Shown piece by piece: positions 62,439 to 64,000 of a DNA stretch of 64,000 nt. The translations under genes were made by a program, and so were the position numbers. Under the pieces are notes generated by a model. The model saw only the letters and a list, made by a program, of their open reading frames with translations, searched no databases and had not been told where the DNA came from. How positions within the stretch are numbered: position 1 is the stretch's first letter; each line of letters begins with the position of its first letter. The stretch comes from Salipiger pentaromativorans (GTDB lineage Bacteria > Pseudomonadota > Alphaproteobacteria > Rhodobacterales > Rhodobacteraceae). The stretch covers positions 432,762 through 496,761 of the forward strand of contig NZ_JAMDHK010000001.1 in NCBI RefSeq assembly GCF_024721115.1, given 5' to 3'.

Positions 62439-62948
62439 ATGGCCGACTACCCCACCAGCTTTGGCAAGGAAGACCTGTTGAAATGCGCCCGTGGCGAGCT
62501 GTTCGGCCCCGGCAATGCGCAGCTTCCCGAACCGCCCATGCTGATGATGGACCGCATCACCGATATTTCGAGTGACGGCGGCGCCCATGGCAAGGGGCAT
62601 GTGGTGGCCGAATTCGACATCACCCCCGATCTTTGGTTCTTTGCCTGCCACTTCCCCGGCAACCCGATCATGCCGGGCTGTCTCGGCCTTGACGGGCTCT
62701 GGCAGCTCACCGGCTTCAATCTGGGCTGGCGCGGATGGCCCGGGCGCGGCTATGCTCTGGGTGTGGGCGAGGTCAAGCTCACCGGCATGGTGCGGCCCGA
62801 CCGCAAGATGCTGACCTATTACGTGGATTTCACCAAGGCGGTTCAGACCCGCCGCCTGACCATGGGCGTGGCCGATGGCCGCGTGGAGGCGGATGGCGAG
62901 GTCATCTATCAAGTCAAGGACATGAAGGTCGCCCTGTCCGAAAGCTGA
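62439..62948 (+). CDS. fabA: 3-hydroxydecanoyl-ACP dehydratase/isomerase
   Basis: 169-aa hotdog enzyme that introduces the cis double bond of unsaturated fatty acids. Catalytic His71 ([14 protein letters not shown]) and Asp85 (CLGLDG) are in place. ATG at 62439. The 178-bp gap to irr holds the divergent promoters, including a TATATAAA stretch near 62291. Fifteen nt separate its stop from fabB. Confidence 0.96.
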   Translation: MADYPTSFGKEDLLKCARGELFGPGNAQLPEPPMLMMDRITDISSDGGAHGKGHVVAEFDITPDLWFFACHFPGNPIMPGCLGLDGLWQLTGFNLGWRGWPGRGYALGVGEVKLTGMVRPDRKMLTYYVDFTKAVQTRRLTMGVADGRVEADGEVIYQVKDMKVALSES

Positions 62949-62963
62949 ACCAGGAGAATGCCC

Positions 62964-64000
62964 ATGCGCCGCGTCGTCGTCACGGGACTGGGGATCGTAT
63001 CCTCCATCGGAAACAATGCCGAAGAAGTGCTGGCCTCGCTGAAAGCGGGCCGGTCGGGCATTACCGCAAACGAACAGATGAAAGAGCACGGCTTCCGCAG
63101 CCAGATCGCCGGAGCCGTGAATCTCGACGTGTCCGAACATGTCGACAAGCGTACCCTGCGCTTCATGGGACCGGGCGCTGCCTATGCCCATATCGCCATG
63201 AGCCAGGCCATCGCCGATAGCGGGCTCGAGGGGTCCGACGTCGTGAACCCGCGCACCGGGCTGGTGGCGGGCTCGGGCGGGCCGTCGACCTCGGCGCTGC
63301 TCACCGCGCATCAGACCGTGCTGACCACCGGCGCCACCAAGCGCGTCGGCCCCTTCGCGGTGCCCAAGGCGATGTGTTCGACGATCTCGGCGAACCTCTC
63401 GACCGCCTTCAAGATCAAGGGCATCAACTATTCCATCACCTCGGCCTGCTCGACCTCGCTGCATTGCATCGGCAATGCCGCCGAACAGATCATGATGGGC
63501 AAGCAGGACGTGATGTTCGCCGGTGGCGGCGAGGAGCTGGACTGGACCCTGTCCTGCCTCTTCGACGCGATGGGCGCCATGTCCTCGAAATACAACGACA
63601 CGCCCGCGACCGCCTCGCGCGCCTTCGACGCGGGCCGTGACGGGTTCGTGATCTCGGCCGGCGGCGGCATCGTCGTGCTGGAAGAGCTGGAACATGCCAA
63701 GGCGCGCGGCGCCAAGATCTATGCCGAGGTCACCGGTTATGCCGCCACCTCCGACGGGCACGACATGGTCGCCCCCTCCGGCGAGGGCGGCGAGCGCGCC
63801 ATGCGGCTGGCGCTCTCCACCCTGCCCGAAGACCGCAAGGTCGGCTATATCAACGCGCATGGCACCTCGACTCCGGTCGGCGACGTGGGCGAGATCGAAG
63901 CGGTGCGCCGGGTCTTTGGCGACGGCAGCACACCGCCGGTCAGCTCGACCAAGTCGATGACCGGCCACAGCCAGGGCGCCACTGGCGCGCAGGAGGCGAT
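62964..64000 (+). CDS. fabB: 3-oxoacyl-ACP synthase I (partial, cut by window end)
   Basis: At least 345 residues are present; the C-terminus is beyond the right edge. The condensing-enzyme triad is Cys162 ([12 protein letters not shown]), a first His in [13 protein letters not shown] and a second in [14 protein letters not shown]. Co-transcribed with fabA, with which it makes unsaturated fatty acids. ATG at 62964 with CAGGAGA upstream. Confidence 0.96.
   Translation, partial: MRRVVVTGLGIVSSIGNNAEEVLASLKAGRSGITANEQMKEHGFRSQIAGAVNLDVSEHVDKRTLRFMGPGAAYAHIAMSQAIADSGLEGSDVVNPRTGLVAGSGGPSTSALLTAHQTVLTTGATKRVGPFAVPKAMCSTISANLSTAFKIKGINYSITSACSTSLHCIGNAAEQIMMGKQDVMFAGGGEELDWTLSCLFDAMGAMSSKYNDTPATASRAFDAGRDGFVISAGGGIVVLEELEHAKARGAKIYAEVTGYAATSDGHDMVAPSGEGGERAMRLALSTLPEDRKVGYINAHGTSTPVGDVGEIEAVRRVFGDGSTPPVSSTKSMTGHSQGATGAQEA

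Overview
The window is a chromosomal stretch from an alphaproteobacterium of the order Rhodobacterales (Roseobacter/Paracoccaceae type). I base this on the very GC-rich, gene-dense sequence; a terminase pair of the RcGTA gene-transfer-agent type; a SAM/SAH riboswitch in front of metK, a class known essentially from Rhodobacterales; the divergent irr / fabA-fabB pair; the order phoH-ybeY-corC-lnt with miaB just upstream; and the zinc-ligand-poor 41-residue bL36. I cannot name a genus. I see no insertion sequence, integrase, CRISPR array, rRNA operon or replication origin. Almost all genes are core functions.

Layout: 0-1.7 kb is the start of a gene transfer agent cluster (small and large terminase, minus strand, continuing off the left edge). 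2-5 kb is pntB/pntA transhydrogenase. 5-12.4 kb is accessory: an ICMT-like methyltransferase, an exported MBL-fold protein that lacks the usual zinc motif, kynureninase, and a TetR regulator divergent from an exported IorA/IorB-type molybdenum hydroxylase with clear palindromic operators. 12-16 kb has a HemG-like flavodoxin, a class I amidotransferase hydrolase, GlcG and malate synthase G. 16-25 kb holds an Atm1-type ABC transporter, a LysM protein, a LOG protein, a lytic transglycosylase divergent from dapA, an unassigned protein divergent from lspA, and a DUF3035 lipoprotein. 25-35 kb holds an M16 peptidase pair, purH with a heparinase-like gene and rsmB, an SDHAF4-like factor and dapB. 34.7-41.6 kb runs rbfA, a phosphodiester glycosidase-like protein, pmbA, a cysQ-like phosphatase, DUF4170, waaA, lpxK and N-formylglutamate amidohydrolase. 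41.8-42.1 kb has tRNA-Val(GAC) and bL36.

42-50.9 kb (minus strand) has a transglutaminase-like protein, trpF, lapA, ihfB, rpsA, a small unknown gene, an aldo/keto reductase, cmk, a membrane protein and aroA; the familiar aroA-cmk-rpsA-ihfB order is interrupted by three extra genes. 51-60 kb (minus) has trmB, metK with its riboswitch, lnt, corC, ybeY, phoH, a lipoprotein/OmpA-like pair sharing a small motif, and miaB. 60-64 kb has a probable glycosyltransferase, a GNAT acetyltransferase, irr and fabA-fabB (fabB is cut by the right edge).

Between genes sit three families of dispersed palindromes: a GTAGGGTGGGCA...TGCCCACC element, a GCGTATTTG...CAAATACGC element and a double-hairpin element. 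The most notable signals are the metK riboswitch, the operator-flanked exported molybdenum hydroxylase, the zinc-motif-less MBL protein, the shared DGC/DDGVEGY motif in the lipoprotein/OmpA pair, and the repeat families. I found no convincing wholly new multi-gene system.
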